This document shows, piece by piece, positions 8,624 to 16,911 of a DNA stretch of 64,000 bases. The stretch's first letter is position 1. Each line of letters opens with the position of its first letter. Source of the stretch: Hyphomicrobiaceae bacterium (GTDB taxonomy: Bacteria; Pseudomonadota; Alphaproteobacteria; Rhizobiales; Hyphomicrobiaceae); assembly GCA_030655135.1 (NCBI GenBank), contig JAURWC010000023.1:62001-126000 (forward strand), written 5' to 3'. The translations under genes and the position numbers were made by a program. The notes under the pieces were generated by a model. It saw only the letters and a list, made by a program, of their open reading frames with translations. It was not told where the DNA came from and did no database searches.

Positions 8624-9682
8624 ATGATGATATCGCGCGCGGCAGCAGTGGTGCTTTGGGTTTGTGCCAGCAGCGTCCCGGCATTCGCCGAGCCCTACAC
8701 GCCATGGGATAACGAGCCGTTTTGGGACCGTCCTGCCCAGTCACAATCAAACCGCTACCGCGATCTGGACACAGCACCCACGCCAATGCCGCAAGCCCAG
8801 GGTGGCGGAGACGTTCGCGACGGCGGGCCGAGGCCTGAAGTTGCGCCAAAAGCGCCGATTGTGGTTGCCTTCGACTTGCCCCAGTACAGCCCGGGATCGA
8901 TCGTGATCGATAGCGGCGGGCGCAGGCTGTACTTCGTGCTGCCCGGCAATCGGGCGTTTCAGTATCCCATCTCGGTCGGCCGCGAGGGTTTCGCATGGGC
9001 GGGCACTGAAAAAATCAGCCGTAAGCAAGCCTGGCCAGATTGGCATCCGCCGGCTGAAATGCGCCGGCGTGACCCGAAGCTGCCCGTGAAGATGCTGGGT
9101 GGTTTGCGTAACCCGCTCGGTGCCATGGCGCTTTATCTCGGCAATACACTCTACCGTATCCATGGCACCAACGACGAAAAGACCATTGGTCACGCGTCGT
9201 CGTCGGGATGCTTCCGCATGATGAATTCCGCAGTGTTGCACTTGGCACAGTTCGCGCAGGTCGGCACCAGCGTGACGGTCGTCAACAAGCTGCCGATCAC
9301 GCCACAGCCGCCTCCGGTCGCCTTCAGCCGTCCGCCGGCCACCTTGCCACCGGTCGCAGCAAACCGCCCGGTACGGCCCCCTGCGGCCGCGCCGCCAGCG
9401 GCCGAATGGCAGACCGGAGACCCGGATGACCAGCCCTATAGGCCGGTGCCGGCCCGCCGCGCCCCTCCCCCGTCTGACGAGGCCGATGTTGCCGATGTCC
9501 AGGTTACGCCGCACGACGACGTAGACGACTACGATCCTTATGCCGTGCAGCGGCCAATGGCATCTCGCCGCTACAATCGTGACCGCTTTGGCGATCGCTA
9601 TGCCAACGATCGCGTGGACAGCTACGCCTCGGAGCGCCCCCGCGGCCGCCAGTGGTATGACGACGAGCGCGACGATTTCTAA
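8624..9682 (+). CDS. L,D-transpeptidase (YkuD family)
   Basis: A 352-residue exported protein: signal peptide (cut after Ala-Phe-Ala), short linker, YkuD catalytic domain at about residues 85-220, then a Pro/Arg/Asp/Tyr-rich tail of about 130 residues. The active-site signature is HGTNDE ... SSSGCFRMMN, with His, Ser, catalytic Cys and Arg all present. Such enzymes make 3-3 cross-links in peptidoglycan or attach proteins to it in the periplasm. The long tail is low complexity and probably disordered. Two ATGs are adjacent at the start; either gives the same signal peptide. Confidence 0.9.
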   Translation: MMISRAAAVVLWVCASSVPAFAEPYTPWDNEPFWDRPAQSQSNRYRDLDTAPTPMPQAQGGGDVRDGGPRPEVAPKAPIVVAFDLPQYSPGSIVIDSGGRRLYFVLPGNRAFQYPISVGREGFAWAGTEKISRKQAWPDWHPPAEMRRRDPKLPVKMLGGLRNPLGAMALYLGNTLYRIHGTNDEKTIGHASSSGCFRMMNSAVLHLAQFAQVGTSVTVVNKLPITPQPPPVAFSRPPATLPPVAANRPVRPPAAAPPAAEWQTGDPDDQPYRPVPARRAPPPSDEADVADVQVTPHDDVDDYDPYAVQRPMASRRYNRDRFGDRYANDRVDSYASERPRGRQWYDDERDDF

Positions 9683-9877
9683 CGATTTTCAACGCGCTGA
9701 ACGGCGTTTCCAAGCTGCTCGCATAAGGGTTGTTAGGCTTTATGCCTATTCGCCGCCTTGACGCACAGTGTCGCTGACGGCAAACGTTCGCTCAGCAATG
9801 GAACCTGTTGCCGTAATTGCGACTTTCGCAATGACAATGCGCGCTATGTTAGCGCGCCGCCCCATTAAGGGAAAGCC

Positions 9878-10210
9878 GTGAAGCCCGAGTTCGAGCGTTT
9901 GTTTCAGAGTCATGGCGCGCTGCTGTGCGCAATGACGATTTGCGTGCTCTTCTTGTGTGCCGCGACGGTGAATTCCAAGCATTCCAGTGAAACGAAGGCC
10001 ATCGCGGCGGCAGATCCATTCGCATTGAAGAATCCCAATGCGTTCGACCCGGCCCGCCGCCGCAGCGTGCGCGCTTTGAAAATCCCGCGCGAGACAGCTG
10101 CTCACATGGCATCAGGTATCGACGCCGCCGAAGAGGCGGTGCCGGCAGAGGCTGACACCATAGACGCAGCTCCATCCGTGCCGCCCCGCGTTGCCGAAGC
10201 TAATCGCTAG
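9878..10210 (+). CDS. hypothetical single-pass membrane protein
   Basis: A 110-residue protein starting at GTG with AAGGGAAAG just upstream. Residues about 13-33 form one hydrophobic segment, either a signal anchor or an uncleaved signal; the rest is a polar Ala/Pro/Glu-rich tail. It converges with the next gene and their 3' ends overlap by 11 bases. No family recognised. Confidence 0.5.
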   Translation: MKPEFERLFQSHGALLCAMTICVLFLCAATVNSKHSSETKAIAAADPFALKNPNAFDPARRRSVRALKIPRETAAHMASGIDAAEEAVPAEADTIDAAPSVPPRVAEANR

Positions 10211-11132
10211 CTCGCTCTTTCAGGCGCGTCTCGTAAGCCTTCAAGTGTGCGTAGACGACGGTCAGCCGCTCGCACGCCAATCCACCGGACGCACGCATAA
10301 GGAGATCGCCGATGATGTGGTCGGCCTCGATGCGTGCGCCATTCTCGATATCGCGGAACATTGAAGACGTTTGTGGCGACTGCTCGTTCGTCAAAAACGC
10401 GCGCGTTTCATCGAGAAAGTCTGGCCTTGGCGCAAACCCCGCCGCCGCAGCGATACTTCCGACCTCATCGATCAACCCCAGGACGAAATCACGCCCGCCC
10501 GCCACGCGGTTGATCACGCCGATCGGCGCACGCAGTGTGCTTGTGGCTCCCGCCATGGAGGCAAGAACCACCCATTTTTCCCACATCGCCTGCAGGATTT
10601 GCGGACTGGCCGTGGCGTCGAATGCCGCGCCTTCGAATGCGCGTCGGATGTCGTTGACACGCGTGCTCGCCCCGCCGTCTCGTTCGCCATACGTAAGACT
10701 ATGCGTCGTGTTGAGATGCACGATCGTTCCCTCCGTGCTCAGCGTCGTGGAGATGACGCACTGGCCACCCAAAACGGCGTTGCCACCAAATCGCGCTTCG
10801 AGCACGTCGATATGGCGCATGCCGTTAAGCAGCGGAAGGATCGCACTGTGAGGCCCGATAGCTGGCGCGACGTCAGCAATCGCGGCGTTTAGGTCGTAGG
10901 CCTTACAGCTTAGAATGATGAGATCGAAGGCGTCGGACAGCTTATCCGCCGTGACGGTTGCCGGCGCAGCGATCGAAATATCTCCGGCCGGACTGCGCAC
11001 GCGCAGGCCGTTCTGCGCCAGCAGCGCGGCCCTGCGGGGACGCACCAAGAACGTCACATCGCGCCCGGCCTGTGACAGACGGGCGCCGAAATAGCCACCA
11101 ATCGCGCCGGCGCCAACAACGAGAATACGCAT
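10200..11132 (-). CDS. panE: 2-dehydropantoate 2-reductase-like (PanE/ApbA) enzyme
   Basis: A 310-residue NADP-dependent oxidoreductase. The Rossmann start VVGAGAIGGYFGARL is textbook, followed by KAYD and LLNGM blocks and the C-terminal helical domain with WEKWVVLASMAGAT and the late EADHIIGDL catalytic/substrate region. PanE reduces 2-dehydropantoate to pantoate in coenzyme A synthesis. Genomes often hold several paralogues acting on other 2-oxo acids, so the pathway role is likely but not certain; no other pantothenate gene is nearby. Confidence 0.82.
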   Translation of the reverse strand: MRILVVGAGAIGGYFGARLSQAGRDVTFLVRPRRAALLAQNGLRVRSPAGDISIAAPATVTADKLSDAFDLIILSCKAYDLNAAIADVAPAIGPHSAILPLLNGMRHIDVLEARFGGNAVLGGQCVISTTLSTEGTIVHLNTTHSLTYGERDGGASTRVNDIRRAFEGAAFDATASPQILQAMWEKWVVLASMAGATSTLRAPIGVINRVAGGRDFVLGLIDEVGSIAAAAGFAPRPDFLDETRAFLTNEQSPQTSSMFRDIENGARIEADHIIGDLLMRASGGLACERLTVVYAHLKAYETRLKERASD

Positions 11133-11137
11133 CTAAA

Positions 11138-11734
11138 TCAGGGATTGGCCGGAGGTGGTGCCGACTGAGCCGGTGCCCCGGTCGAGGCGCCGCTGGCGGC
11201 ATTCCGCGCCGACAACTCGGCAGCCTCGCGCGCTGCACGCTCCTTGGCGGCATCATCCTGCGCGCGCTTCAGCTCTGCTTGGAAACGGTCGTCGGCTTCG
11301 CGCGCCGTTTTCTGCGCCAGTTCGCGCGCCGCACGTTCTTTACCGATGTCGTCCTTCAAACGCGCAGCCTCGCCCTGGGCCTTGCCCAATTCGTCGGCGC
11401 TCGCCTTGAGCCGGTTTTCTGCGTCCTCGCGGGCCGTGTTTGCCTGAATCTGCACCTGCTCCAGCTGATTGCGCAGTTGTGTCACGGAATGATTGACCGT
11501 CTCGTTGGCGGCTTTGACCTTGCTCACTTCCGCCTTCATCTCGTCCATCGAGCGTTCGGCAACATTGGCCCGCTCGTTAGCAGCCTTCGCCTCCCGCTCG
11601 ACCGACGCACGCGCTGCCTTCAGCGTGGCGATCTCGTCGTGCAACCCCCGATTATCCCAGAACAGCAAGCCAGCTGCGAGCAGGGCCACGGCGGCGATGC
11701 CCATAAGCAGCGGCTTAATCGTTGTATCATCCAT
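11138..11734 (-). CDS. single-pass membrane coiled-coil protein
   Basis: A 198-residue protein with a membrane helix at residues about 8-27 and then about 140 residues of charged Ala/Glu/Lys/Arg coiled coil, ending in a short Pro/Ala tail. It sits five bases upstream of the panE-like gene on the same strand, so the two are probably co-transcribed. Architecture resembles the larger coiled-coil protein near 6.5 kb but there is no obvious sequence identity. Function unknown. Confidence 0.65.
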   Translation of the reverse strand: MDDTTIKPLLMGIAAVALLAAGLLFWDNRGLHDEIATLKAARASVEREAKAANERANVAERSMDEMKAEVSKVKAANETVNHSVTQLRNQLEQVQIQANTAREDAENRLKASADELGKAQGEAARLKDDIGKERAARELAQKTAREADDRFQAELKRAQDDAAKERAAREAAELSARNAASGASTGAPAQSAPPPANP

Positions 11735-12047
11735 TTTGCTTTCCCTTTGGCGCGGGGCTATTCAGCCTTTCGTCGTTTCGCCGTTCGGTCGTGCGTATCA
11801 CGCTTATACGGCCGTCTGCACGGGCCGTCTCTCCACGTGTTTACTGCCCGATCAGCGACCCATTCGCATTCCGGTGGATTCGCCCGTAGCGGCCGCGTTT
11901 CTTAACGGCTTTAGCGATGCCGGGCAACGCGACGCGCCATTGGGGAACGTTGCGCTACCATCTTAGTTGCACCCCCCGCAAACCATTGGCGCAACGTTAA
12001 GAATCGACTAGCTCATCGTTCTTAAACAGTGGCTTTGTGAGGTCTTG
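11735..12047. other. intergenic region without recognised gene
   Basis: This divergent spacer of about 310 bases between the coiled-coil gene and the ParA-like gene must hold both promoters. I see no open frame worth calling, no long inverted repeat and no RNA signature. TGAGG at its right end is the ribosome site for the ATPase. Confidence 0.4.
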
Positions 12048-12932
12048 ATGGCGTGCTTTCTGGCCGTAGCCAATCGTAAGGGCGGCGTAGGTAAATCGAC
12101 CACCAGCGTCATGCTGGCGCATGCCGCCGCCGCCTGGAGCGGCCACCGCGTGCTGGTGATCGACCTCGATACGCAATGCAACGCCTCCCTGATGCTGGTT
12201 GGCGGCGAGGGTTGGGACAAGGCCCGCCGCTCGCGCCGCACCATCGCCGACTATCTGTTCGATCGCTTCGACAAGGTCGCCGAAGATGAATCGCAATACG
12301 TCATCGCCAACGCGGGCGATGTTGCCCATCCCCGCACCGGCAATGGCCGTGTCGCCTTGCTGCCAGGCTCGCTGCTGATGGAAGACATCCAGGGCGAACT
12401 GTTCGTCGCCCAGGCCCGCAAGGGTAAGGACACAGAAGTCGTAGCCACGGAAGTGCGCGGCCGCTTGAAGCGGCTCATGAAGCACTTCGGCATGGACTAT
12501 GACGTCGTCATTCTCGACTGCCCGCCGGGCCTTTCGTTCGCCGCCCTTGCTGCCTTGGATCTGGCCAACCGTGTCGTGGTACCGTTCCGTCCCGACTTCG
12601 TTTCTCAGTTTGCCATCGACCGCATCTCAACGATGATCGAAAAAGTCCACACGTCGGAAGATGTCGCGGCAATCCCGTTCGCCGAGCGCCGCTACGTCTG
12701 CCTGCCCAACTACGTGCGCAACAACAACGGCCGCGAACGCCTGTTGCTCGACCAGATGGCGCTGGACCACCCGATGCTCGCCTCCCGCATCCCGCTGCTT
12801 GACAGCGTAGCCCGCGCGTTCGACTGGGAAGAGACGAAGAAATCGATGGTTGAGAAATACGCTGACGCCTTGCCGCATCTTCGCGCCTTGCACGCGGAGG
12901 TCTTCAGCGGCATACCGCGCGAGTTGGATTGA
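12048..12932 (+). CDS. ParA/MinD-type ATPase (orphan)
   Basis: A 294-residue P-loop ATPase with deviant Walker A NRKGGVGKST at residues 8-17, Walker A' VIDLDTQCNAS and Walker B VILDCPPGLSF. These mark the ParA/Soj superfamily that positions DNA or protein cargo by ATP-driven dimerisation. The ATG used has TGAGG five bases upstream; a TTG immediately before it is in frame. There is no parB or parS here, and the next gene overlaps closely, so this is an orphan ParA with its own partner rather than the chromosome-partition pair (inference). Confidence 0.85.
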   Translation: MACFLAVANRKGGVGKSTTSVMLAHAAAAWSGHRVLVIDLDTQCNASLMLVGGEGWDKARRSRRTIADYLFDRFDKVAEDESQYVIANAGDVAHPRTGNGRVALLPGSLLMEDIQGELFVAQARKGKDTEVVATEVRGRLKRLMKHFGMDYDVVILDCPPGLSFAALAALDLANRVVVPFRPDFVSQFAIDRISTMIEKVHTSEDVAAIPFAERRYVCLPNYVRNNNGRERLLLDQMALDHPMLASRIPLLDSVARAFDWEETKKSMVEKYADALPHLRALHAEVFSGIPRELD

Positions 12933-12937
12933 GAGAC

Positions 12938-13426
12938 ATGAGCAAGTCGACGCGTTCGATCTCCGGTGCCGCCAAGAACACGTTCCTGGACGGCATCGTC
13001 CGATCCGCCCTGGGCGACGATCACGCCGCGCGCGCGCGGTTAATGGAAGAGCTGACGGCCGCCGTCTCAAGCCTGCGCATTCGCGTCGAGGCGGAGCGCG
13101 GCCGGAAGGCAACGACGCGAACTGTAACGCTCCCCGCTCCGCCGCCGGCGTCAGCCGGCACAGCCGCCGGCTACGGCCCAGCAACGGACCTTGATGCGGA
13201 TTTCGATCCCTATACACCCAACGTTATCGTAGTGCTCCGCACCCGCGGGCGTGACGCGGCGCTAGCGGCGCTCGCCGCAATAACCAATGAGCGCCATCTG
13301 CGTCTTTTGGCGCACGAGCAGCAGCTAGGTGTGCCGGAAGCCCGAGCGTCGCTTGCTGATTTACGCCAGGCGATCGTCGCTGCCGGTGAACGCCGCATCG
13401 CCAACAGGCTTGCGGCCGGCAGCTAG
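12938..13426 (+). CDS. putative partner protein of the ParA-like ATPase
   Basis: A 162-residue protein starting 5 bases after the ATPase stop. The N-terminus is basic (SKSTRSISGAAKNTF), a feature that in ParA partners often stimulates the ATPase; a helical segment, a Pro/Ala linker, and an Arg/Ala-rich helical C-terminal half follow. I do not recognise a family. Operon position suggests it works with the ATPase, as an adaptor or cargo linker, but this rests on context only. Confidence 0.6.
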   Translation: MSKSTRSISGAAKNTFLDGIVRSALGDDHAARARLMEELTAAVSSLRIRVEAERGRKATTRTVTLPAPPPASAGTAAGYGPATDLDADFDPYTPNVIVVLRTRGRDAALAALAAITNERHLRLLAHEQQLGVPEARASLADLRQAIVAAGERRIANRLAAGS

Positions 13427-13447
13427 AGTTGCAGCCCGGCTAGAGCG

Positions 13448-13690
13448 CTAAACAGCCCGATGCGCTGCCAGGTCGACGACGTTATCGCCAGGGCCCTCGA
13501 CAAGCGAGAAGTGCGAGACCTTGTTGGCGTCGCTGACGTAGATCCATTTGGCGTCGAACAATTCGCCGTCGCGGATGAATCCGAATGTGGCGCCCTTCTT
13601 CGGCCGCCAGAACAGCGATGGCGGCGCGGTCGTGCCGGCGCGCTCCCAATCGGGCTCGACGAAATCGGCAATCTCATTCCATTGAATCAC
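13448..13690 (-). CDS. small conserved-looking hypothetical protein
   Basis: An 80-residue soluble protein with three Trp residues and a compact beta-rich pattern (WRPKKGATFGFIRDGELFDAKW is split here as WRPKKGATFGF and ELFDAKW). Composition is that of a real globular protein, unlike the low-complexity alternatives on the other strand. No family recognised. It converges with the ParA-partner gene and is followed upstream by a copy of the dispersed palindromic repeat. Confidence 0.6.
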   Translation of the reverse strand: MIQWNEIADFVEPDWERAGTTAPPSLFWRPKKGATFGFIRDGELFDAKWIYVSDANKVSHFSLVEGPGDNVVDLAAHRAV

Positions 13691-13728
13691 GGTGCGTTCG
13701 CTCCCACTGCTTGGTTGGCGGAAGCTTA

Positions 13729-13828
13729 GTGCTTCCGGACAAAGTGTGAAGCGGTTTTCCGAAAAGAAGCACGAAAGAACAACGAGCTAGAGAATATTCG
13801 CGATCGATCGAAAAGCGAAAAGACTCTT
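13729..13828 (+). repeat. dispersed palindromic repeat, copy A (full)
   Basis: Core from 13729 to 13772 begins GTGCTTCCGGACAAAGTGTG and ends in the complementary GAAGCAC; inner CGGA/TCCG also pair. The similarity to copy B continues past the core to a shared GAAAAGCG(C)AAAGAC tail near 13828, giving an element of about 100 bases. It occupies the spacer between two minus-strand genes. Confidence 0.7.
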
Positions 13829-13849
13829 GGCCTGCTTGCGCGGGTACTC

Positions 13850-14224
13850 CTAGTTCGGCGCCGGGCAGCGCGGCGCGTTGGCCGCGTCAACCTGTTCGCA
13901 ATGCGAAGAGAACGTCGCCGTCTCGCCCTGCCCCGTGGTGCTGAGCGACACGTGGCAGTAGAGTTTCTGATCCAGCCCGGCTCGCACGAACAGACGAAAC
14001 GCTTCGCCGTGGCGCAGCGGGAAACGCAACGTACAGTCTTCGCCATCCGGATTGAGCAGGATGACCACCTGACTATCTGAGGGCACCTCCATGCCGAAGG
14101 TGTCGCCACCATCTCCGAGCGCCACTTGCGCGTCCGGCGTGATGGTGAACAGCTCATCGGTTCGCGCCGCGGCCGGCACGGCCACGAGCAACATTGCAGA
14201 CAATCGGAACAGCCAAGGCGTCAT
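13850..14224 (-). CDS. secreted hypothetical protein
   Basis: A 124-residue protein with a signal peptide (cut after Ala-Ala-Ala-Arg, about residue 21) and a beta-rich mature domain with three cysteines (GEDCTLRF, KLYCHV, SSHCEQV) plus one near the end. AGGAG lies nine bases upstream of this ATG, which excludes the longer frame upstream. Periplasmic location is likely. No family recognised. Confidence 0.65.
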   Translation of the reverse strand: MTPWLFRLSAMLLVAVPAAARTDELFTITPDAQVALGDGGDTFGMEVPSDSQVVILLNPDGEDCTLRFPLRHGEAFRLFVRAGLDQKLYCHVSLSTTGQGETATFSSHCEQVDAANAPRCPAPN

Positions 14225-14323
14225 GCGCGTCCACTCCTGCCGGATGTGACGCAATGACGCTATCACGCCGTGCAGGCGTGTGGAGTCTCCGCCGTAACGT
14301 CTCCACTGCAATTCGATATCAGG

Positions 14324-15244
14324 CTACTTCCGGCCCGGATCGTATTTGTGGCGCTGCCGCCATTCCGAAATCATGTAGCCGAGTTCGTCGTCGATCACCT
14401 CCGGCAAGACGATCCGCACAGCGACGAGCTGATCGCCCGTCGTGTTCGTCGCCGCGTTTTTCACGCCCTTGCCTTTGAGCCGGAAGATGCGCCCGGAACT
14501 CGTCCCCTTGGGAATCGTCAGCTGCACGCGGCCGTCGACCGTCGGCACCTCGACCTTGGCGCCGAGCACCGCTTCATCGATTGTGATCGGCAGATCGAGC
14601 TGCACGTCGAGCCCCTGCCGTTTGAACTGGCTATGCGGCTTGACCCGGATCTCCACTAACGCATCCCCGGGTTCGCCCCCGCGCGGCGCGGCCGACCCCT
14701 TGCCCTTGAGACGCAGCACCTGCCCATCGCTGACACCTTCCGGCACGGTGAGATCAAGCGTCCCGCCCTCCGGCAGCGTTACGCGCTTGCGCGCGCCTTT
14801 GACGGCTTCGAGGAAATCCACATCCAGCGTATAGCGCACGTCGCGCCCGCGGGGCGCGTACGTTCCACCGCCGGGACGCGCCCCACCGGCGCCCGCTGCA
14901 CCGCGGAAGCCGCCGAAAATGTCGGAGAACACGTCGCTGAAGCCGAAATCACCCCCGAAGTCGCCACTGCCGGCGCCGCCTCGGCCAGCGCCCGCCGCAT
15001 GCGGCCGCGAATAACGCCGGGGCTCGCCCGCGCCATCGATCTCGCCGCGGTCGAACTGCCGCCGTTTATCCGGATCGCCGAGAATTTCATGCGCCGCCGT
15101 GACCTTCTTGAAGCGCTCTTCTGCGGTCTTCGACGGATTAACGTCGGGATGCAGCTCTTTGACGAGCTTCAGGTAGGCCTTGCGGATGTCGTCGTCCGAA
15201 GCGGCACGGGCGACACCCAGGACGGAATAGGGGTCGTCGGCCAT
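14324..15244 (-). CDS. DnaJ-like co-chaperone without zinc fingers (CbpA type)
   Basis: A 306-residue protein: J domain at residues 3-68 with the HPD tripeptide in KELHPDVN, a Gly/Phe/Arg-rich hinge, and a DnaJ C-terminal substrate-binding domain (residues about 130-290) ending in a conserved RIVLPE. The CxxCxGxG zinc repeats of true DnaJ are absent, so it is a class II (CbpA-like) J protein that stimulates DnaK ATPase. The start MADDPYSVLGV is the family norm; a longer frame upstream is not. Confidence 0.85.
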   Translation of the reverse strand: MADDPYSVLGVARAASDDDIRKAYLKLVKELHPDVNPSKTAEERFKKVTAAHEILGDPDKRRQFDRGEIDGAGEPRRYSRPHAAGAGRGGAGSGDFGGDFGFSDVFSDIFGGFRGAAGAGGARPGGGTYAPRGRDVRYTLDVDFLEAVKGARKRVTLPEGGTLDLTVPEGVSDGQVLRLKGKGSAAPRGGEPGDALVEIRVKPHSQFKRQGLDVQLDLPITIDEAVLGAKVEVPTVDGRVQLTIPKGTSSGRIFRLKGKGVKNAATNTTGDQLVAVRIVLPEVIDDELGYMISEWRQRHKYDPGRK

Positions 15245-15372
15245 GCGTCGCCGAAGTCTCCATGATTCTGTTGGTTGAACGCAGACTAGCAGGATTTCGA
15301 CCCGCCGCACACGGGGCCGACGGGCAGCATCAAGCTATGCTAAATAATGGCCGACGTGCCGAAATCCAGGGC

Positions 15373-16911
15373 TCACCGGCCCGCACGAACCTCGGCCGTC
15401 AGCTGCAGCAATGCGGCCAGGCTCTCCATCCGCCGCCGCAGCCGTTCACCATCTAGGCTGGCGTAGGACTTTGGTAGCGTCAGAACCAGCTTGCCATCCT
15501 CGAAGCTCAGCGGCGTTTCGTCGATGACGCCGGGCATCCCGATCGAAACCATGTGCGCCGCGCGAATAGCTGCCCCGACGATCCGGGCGCGCTTCAGGGC
15601 CCGCTTGCTGAGGGCGCCTTTTATGCGCTCCGACAATTGGTCGGTGTTCTGTTCGCTTGAGCCCACGTGACGGAAAAAGACCGACATGGCGATGAACATG
15701 CGCCCCGGATGGTCGGTGCCGACCAACCCCGACTGAGCAATGATGTTCAGGCTCTTCTCGCCTCGATAGTCAGGATGCGCACGCCAACCTATATCCGACA
15801 TCAGGCAGGCCGCATGACGCAGGCGTTTCTCGTCGGCGGTCTCCGTCAGATCAGGGCTGTCGAACAGCACATCCGTCCAGGCGCACAACTCGACTGCGTG
15901 ATCGTAGGACCGTGACCGCAACCGCGAGTAGTCTTCGCAAAAGCACAGCAGCGGATCCTTCCGCTGCTCAACTTCGGGCAACAGGCTGAACACCAGCCCC
16001 TCGCGAATGCCGTAAACCGAGAAGATCACCTCCGACGGCGCCAACAGCTTCAGCAGACGCTCAAGCACCAGCGCGCCGTACGGCAGCACCTCGCGCCGCG
16101 CGCGCGCCACATCGTCGATGCCGGGAAGCAGCGACAGCTTCTTGGTCTTGCGTACCTTTTCGCAGAACAGAATCGCGTCTCGCGTGGGGATCGAATACCC
16201 CTGCATCACGCGCAGCGGATAATTGGTCTCGTCCATATGCAGCTTGGCAAGCGCGCGCCACGTGCCGCCGACCGCATAAAACGGGCGCCCGGCACCCTTC
16301 GCCAGCCAGTCGATCTTGCCGAGCGACTCGTCGATCAAAGCTAGCGCCTTATCCAGCTTGTCGCCGGTGGAATCGATCAACCGCAGGCCGCCGAGCGGCA
16401 TGGTCGTCGCTTCGTTCAGCGTGTCGCGATAGATATCGATCAGCTCAAGGCTGCCACCGCCGAGATCGCCGGCAAAGCCGTCCGCCTCGCGAAAGCCCAT
16501 GCGGATGCCGTGCGCCGCCAGTTCCGCTTCCTTCTCGCCCGACAGGATCTCGATCTTGGCACCGCACGCCTTCTCGCCGCGAGCGATAAATTCGCGTCCA
16601 TTCTCGGCTTCGCGCACGGCAGCCGTGGCGATGACGCGCAGCACCTTCACGCCCACGATGCGCGAGATGACGCGAAAGCGCGCCAGCGCGCCGATCGCGC
16701 GCTCGATGGCTTCGTCGCTGAGGCGCCCTGTCGAATGGATCGACCGGCCGAGGCCGCAAAGAACCTTCTCGTTGAAGACAGGCGTGGCTGCCCGCACCGC
16801 ACCCTCGTAGATGACGAGGCGAACCGAGTTCGAACCGATGTCGATGACGCCGATCGGCTCGCGTTCGGCGGTCAGCCAACGGTCGCCGAAAATGTGGGGC
16901 ATCACTGACAA
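15373..16911 (-). CDS. ppx: Ppx/GppA exopolyphosphatase
   Basis: A 512-residue member of the Ppx/GppA family with the ASKHA-type phosphate loop GVIDIGSNSVRLV near residue 21, the second loop GDLGGGSLEL near 148 and a C-terminal HD-like helical domain. It degrades polyphosphate from the chain end, or hydrolyses pppGpp. It follows ppk1 directly: a TTG start abuts the ppk1 stop and lies nine bases after GGAG, while an ATG at 16902 is the alternative. The ppk-ppx pairing supports polyphosphate turnover. Confidence 0.9.
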   Translation of the reverse strand: MSVMPHIFGDRWLTAEREPIGVIDIGSNSVRLVIYEGAVRAATPVFNEKVLCGLGRSIHSTGRLSDEAIERAIGALARFRVISRIVGVKVLRVIATAAVREAENGREFIARGEKACGAKIEILSGEKEAELAAHGIRMGFREADGFAGDLGGGSLELIDIYRDTLNEATTMPLGGLRLIDSTGDKLDKALALIDESLGKIDWLAKGAGRPFYAVGGTWRALAKLHMDETNYPLRVMQGYSIPTRDAILFCEKVRKTKKLSLLPGIDDVARARREVLPYGALVLERLLKLLAPSEVIFSVYGIREGLVFSLLPEVEQRKDPLLCFCEDYSRLRSRSYDHAVELCAWTDVLFDSPDLTETADEKRLRHAACLMSDIGWRAHPDYRGEKSLNIIAQSGLVGTDHPGRMFIAMSVFFRHVGSSEQNTDQLSERIKGALSKRALKRARIVGAAIRAAHMVSIGMPGVIDETPLSFEDGKLVLTLPKSYASLDGERLRRRMESLAALLQLTAEVRAGR

